64,000 nt of DNA from NCBI GenBank assembly GCA_035235625.1, contig CP141144.1, positions 45,258,014-45,322,013 of the forward strand, given 5' to 3'. Under the pieces are notes generated by a model. That model had not been told where the DNA came from. It worked only from the letters and a program-made list of their open reading frames with translations, and did not search any database. The position numbers were made by a program, and so were the translations under genes. The stretch's first letter is position 1. Every line of letters starts with the position of its first letter. Source of the stretch: Saururus chinensis (Eukaryota > Streptophyta > Magnoliopsida > Piperales > Saururaceae). This document shows positions 60,028-64,000 of this stretch, one piece after another.

Positions 60028-60840
60028 AATTTTATTTTTTCCTAAAAATACAAAAAAAAACCCAATAAGTTCCTTAAAATATCTCAAGATAGTTCCCATT
60101 AAAATAAAAAATTTAAATATTAAAATTTAATTCAAAATCAAACAGTGAAAATAAGCATAGTTGAGCTCCTTTTAATGTTTTTTTAATTCATTTCCTTTTA
60201 ATCTAAGTGTATCTACAAATTATGTTCATTAATACCTTGTCTTAGATTAGTCAACTCCATTGGTATGTGATTGTCAATTTTATCCTCTTATTTTAAAAAA
60301 ATTAACCCTCTTTTATTAATTTTTGAAGAAACCATCAATGTTTTTAACTCTTGTTTCTTTTAATATTAAATCTCGCAAGATCACTCTTAACAAAACTTAG
60401 ACAAATTTGTTCAAACCCTAGTAAAGACTTAAGTTCACATTTATTAACTCACTTTGGTTAGAACCTATGTACATGATTTGCCTAAAAAGATAAAATAACC
60501 AAAAACTCATAAAATTATGCTCACACCTTTTTTTGAGTTATAATATTTTTTTCTCAAATGATTCTTTTAGGGCTTGCCTTTTTCTGAAACCTCTCAACTT
60601 GCATAATTTGTTTGTTTACATTCATTTTTTTTATGTCAAGCATATAGGAGCTTCATAATAGCCTAGGCCAACGTAAGTAGATAACACTTCCTCATCATCT
60701 TTACGAAGACAATTCAATTACTTAAAGATATTGAAGTAAATAAGACTCATAATCATCGAAGTACATTATGTAGAATTTTTTTTTCTTCTTTTGAATTCTA
60801 AATAGAAATCTAGTTAAAGATCCTCTAATTTGATCATTAA
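60028..60840. other. AT-rich interior of the enclosing copia-like element
   Basis: Degenerate sequence; no motif recognised. Confidence 0.3.
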
Positions 60841-61154
60841 GAGCATCTCCAATGGGAGTCTTAAAAAATACTAGTTAGGGGTGTTCAAATGGCTTCTCCA
60901 TTTGCCTATGTGGCAAAATGGAGACCCAACCCATAAATTCCAACCATATATGTCATTTTCAAGCAAGAAAGGTCAAAACTTTGGGAATTGGTGATAAAAA
61001 TATTAAAAAATAAGCATTTGAAGTCTCAACATTGGACTTCAAAATTGAAGTCCCAAGTGAGGGATGCCATTTCCATGTAGGAAATGGAGTCTGGGTTGGA
61101 GTTCAGAGGGACTCCATTTCTGTCAGGATTTGGCATCTGTCATTGGAGATGCTC
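60841..61154. mobile_element. PIF/Harbinger (Tourist-like) MITE
   Basis: 314 bp with perfect 14-bp inverted ends GAGCATCTCCAATG ... CATTGGAGATGCTC, flanked by TAA on both sides (60838-60840 and 61155-61157). The ends and the 3-bp TAA duplication are those of Tourist-like elements. No coding capacity. Confidence 0.85.
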
Positions 61155-61599
61155 TAAGACACCATTAGAATCCAAACGTCAGTCAGCTTATATTTAAAAT
61201 TTTTCTCTTGATGTTCATACTTAAAAGTGACTTGAGTCTCAACATGATGTGTAAGTTTTATAAATAAAAAATTATAACATCAGGCAAAAGAAAATCAAAT
61301 TGATCTTCACCCTCCTTAGTGTATCATTCTCTTCGTTAAAGTATGTTTGACCAATAATCATATTATTTTTTAGCTTACAAGAAAATTAATTTTAATAAGT
61401 ATAAAAAATTAAACTAATAAAAAATCAAAACAAAGCCAATTGCAAAACAAGCAAAAGCTACAATAATTTTTTTATGTTTTTTATCATAATCTATTTTGTT
61501 TTTTAATTCAAACCTATGAATTTAAAGACATGTAAAAACAAGATAAAATGTGATAAAAACTAAAAAACTTGAGTGTACAAAGGATCGAAAGAATTAAAC

Positions 61600-63500
61600 C
61601 ATGGACAAAAATTAGAATATCTTTAGTTAGAGATGACAAGCTCCTTAGCTTTGGCTAGGCAACCTGTCCTCAAGCAATCTAAGATGTTTTTCTTAGCTCT
61701 TCCTAATTGATCATTCAAAGCTTGAAAATTAATATTCTTCACCCACACTCTCTTCATCTTTTTTTCATAAACTTGGAGGGGTAACATGGGTAGTGTATTT
61801 TTTCTTCTTTTTTAAGCCAAGTTTGAAAAGATAATTCTTCTGACATTCATTTCTAGTATAGGAATCACAATGACATATGTCAACACACACTCACAATATT
61901 AAAACCTAGCCTTCCTCCTTTCACTCTTTACCTAGGTGGGTGGGGAACTATCTTAAGGTTTTGTCACTCTCTTTTGCCTTAACAAAGATGTTAGGTTTTG
62001 CTAAGGGGGTAGTCAAGCAATTCCTAAAACCTAAGTCCATCTTGTTTATTTAACCAATGTTTATCATGATTTTCAACTTCTTCCCATTCTTAAATCCATC
62101 TAATTTCTCTTTAAATGACATAAGTTCTCTATTGAGAGCACTAGACTTCTCTTTTTCACTCTCTATGTCTTTCTTTATTCACTTCTCTTTCAATATTGAC
62201 ATTCAACTCCACTAACCTCTTTGCCTCTTTATAAGACAAAATTTATTCATTCTCTTTCTTTTTTGTCTCTCTTCAAGAGAATTGGACTCATTAGACTTCT
62301 CCAGAACTATCTTCCTTCACACTTGTATGCAAAGCTATATAGTTACATATTTCATCTTCTTCAGAAGAACTTTCATTAGAGTAAGTTGCTAAAAGCACCT
62401 TGCCCTTTCTCTTATTATCAAAACCTTTTGATTTTTTAGGCTTATCATCAAAAGAATTGTCAGAATTATTATTAGGACAATCAATAGCAAAGTGACCTAA
62501 CTTACTATATTAATAACAATTCAAATTCTTCTTTTTTCGTTTGTTTTACCTTTCATCTCTCTAATCCCCTTGTCTCTTCCTAGAATTTTCACACTTATTC
62601 CTAAACCAAAAGTTCTGAGTTTTCATGAAGTTTTTAGCCAACAAAGCATTAATTCCTCATTATCTTTAGACTCTTTAAATTCTTCTTAAGTGTTCAAACT
62701 TTTATTCTTCTTGGAAGTTCTCTTAGATGCTTTTAGGGAAGTTTGTTGTCCCTTAGATTTTTCAAACCACTCTTTTGTGTTTTTATATTACTCCTCCTAC
62801 ATATCAAAAGTCCTAAGGGCTAACCAACTCCTTAATGTCTAAGTGTGTCTTTTTATATTCATTAATGGTTGTCACCTTAATTTTGAATTTAGAGAAGAAG
62901 GACCTTAATAGTTTCCTCACAACAAGATAATTAAGTATATGCTCCCTTAATTAATCACATGTGTTCACTATGTCTAAAATCTTTAGCATAATATTTAAAA
63001 ATAGTCTCATCTTCACTCATTATGATGTTTGCAAATTCTAAGGTAAACATCTATAGCCTAGATACTTTAACAATCTCACTTTCCTCATTATATTTCATAA
63101 GTTTTTTCCAAGCAACCTTGGCAGATGTGCAATTAGAAATTAACCTATATTGTGATTTTTCTACAACATTTAACAATAAACTAAGGGTTTTATTGTTCTA
63201 ATTTGCAAGTTTTATTTTACTTTCATCTCATTCACTCTCATCTTATACAATTGAATTCTCACTTTAATCTTTGGTCATTTGAGGATTCCAACCTTTAATC
63301 ATTGCTTTCTAGGCATTCCTATCAAGCGCTAGAATAAAAGCTCTCATCCTATTATTCAATTATGAGAAATTTTGACCAACAAAAAAGGTGAATGATTTAT
63401 CAGATTACCCAAATCCCCATGTTCATTCATTGAGTTATTTGAACTAGCTATTGAAATTAATCCAATAAAAATCACCCAAGCAACACACTATAAGCAATTG
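61600..63500 (-). pseudogene. Ty1/copia-like gag remnant
   Basis: Minus-strand pieces with many stops. Near 63100-63180: VVEKSQYRLISNCTSAKVAW and KKLMKYNEESEIVKVSRL, then FTLEFANIIMSEDETIFKYY, VTTINEYKKTHLDIKEL (UBN2-type gag). Near 62500 is a degenerate zinc knuckle ending KLGHFAIDCPNNNSD, followed by an acidic linker. Near 62200 a charged, coiled-coil-like stretch follows. Order and motifs fit a copia-type gag read on the minus strand, so the 5' LTR would be at the right edge of the window. No polymerase is left here. Confidence 0.65.
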
Positions 63501-63749
63501 AAGCAAGAAAAATTATAAGACAAGTAAACTATCAAACTAGGGCACACAAATCTGCAAGCTTAGCAAGTAATTATAAAAGAATAATAAGTAAACTAGGCAA
63601 AATTGAAGATAACACAAGTTATCTAACACTAGAAATCAAAATATAGGAAGATTAAGAAAGATAATGGTGCACTAGCATGCCATAATAGATTGATATCTTG
63701 GAGCAAACTTAATTTATCAATGAAAAACCTCAGCTACCACTTGTGAGTT

Positions 63750-64000
63750 TAATATCCGTCTAGTAACATAGTGAATCATCACATTGCTCTTAGTCTTATT
63801 ATCTAACAAAGATAAAAACTACAAGATCTGACCACTTTGTGCATATTTTACTTATATAGAGGAAACAATAAAAATCTAATTTTTATGCACACTCATGATT
63901 AATCAATCATCAAACCATAAAGCATAAAATATGCAAACCACACATGAACACACAACAATTTAACATGGAAAACCCAAAATCAGGTAAAAAATCATGGTAG
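63750..64000 (-). repeat. Copia-like LTR segment, right copy, cut by the window edge
   Basis: Partner of 37255-37495. On the minus strand it is followed by GTGGTAGCTGAGG near 63730-63742, possibly a decayed TGGTATCAGAGC primer-binding site. Together with the gag remnant this suggests the end of a 5' LTR. Confidence 0.5.

Overview
This window is nuclear DNA of a flowering plant with a large, repeat-rich genome. The evidence is a spliced eukaryotic ribosomal-protein gene with plant-type promoter motifs (telo boxes, site II TGGGCY), plus plant transposons: CACTA, Mutator-like with a plant mobile domain, hAT-like, PIF/Harbinger and other MITEs, Ty1/copia-like remnants and several solo LTRs. The species cannot be fixed from sequence alone. 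Only one gene is clearly intact: eS27 (40S ribosomal protein S27) on the minus strand at 32630-33437, four exons, 86 residues. A frameshifted glutaredoxin-like, cysteine-rich pseudogene lies just beyond its promoter at 34083-34619.

Layout. 1-445: possible decayed 3' end of an unidentified gene. 446-8340: AT-rich DNA with a foldback MITE (2328-2487) and a diverged tandem duplication of about 1.3 kb (3586-7426, with a third partial copy near 8170), whose copies were separately invaded by MITEs, a CACTA-end fragment and a 1.5-kb hAT-like element. 8500-10060: unidentified, moderately GC-rich, coding-like fragments. 10280-21900: remnants of LTR retroelements on the minus strand, split by a 7.3-kb CACTA element (12556-19855, TSD TTT) that is itself split by a solo LTR (17406-19764). 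22042-28333: two related LTRs, head to head. 28334-32500: AT-rich, with an exact 91-bp duplication followed by a run of 21 C. 32500-34850: the eS27 gene and the pseudogene. 34850-37250: nothing recognised. 37255-64000: a nested series. A copia-like element on the minus strand is split by a solo LTR (37589-39307) and by a Mutator-like element (42350-60027). The Mutator-like element carries a transposase and a separate plant-mobile-domain gene and holds two solo LTRs of one family, one inside the transposase (46168-51058) and one inside its right terminal repeat (55165-59921).

The order of events can be read from target-site duplications: copia-like element first, then the Mutator-like element, then the two 4.8-kb LTRs, whose internal DNA was lost by LTR-LTR recombination. 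The most interesting material is the Mutator/plant-mobile-domain unit, the modular CACTA element made of palindromic GCGTCGC repeats, GA tracts and GC-rich blocks, and a short hairpin motif shared by LTRs of two different families.
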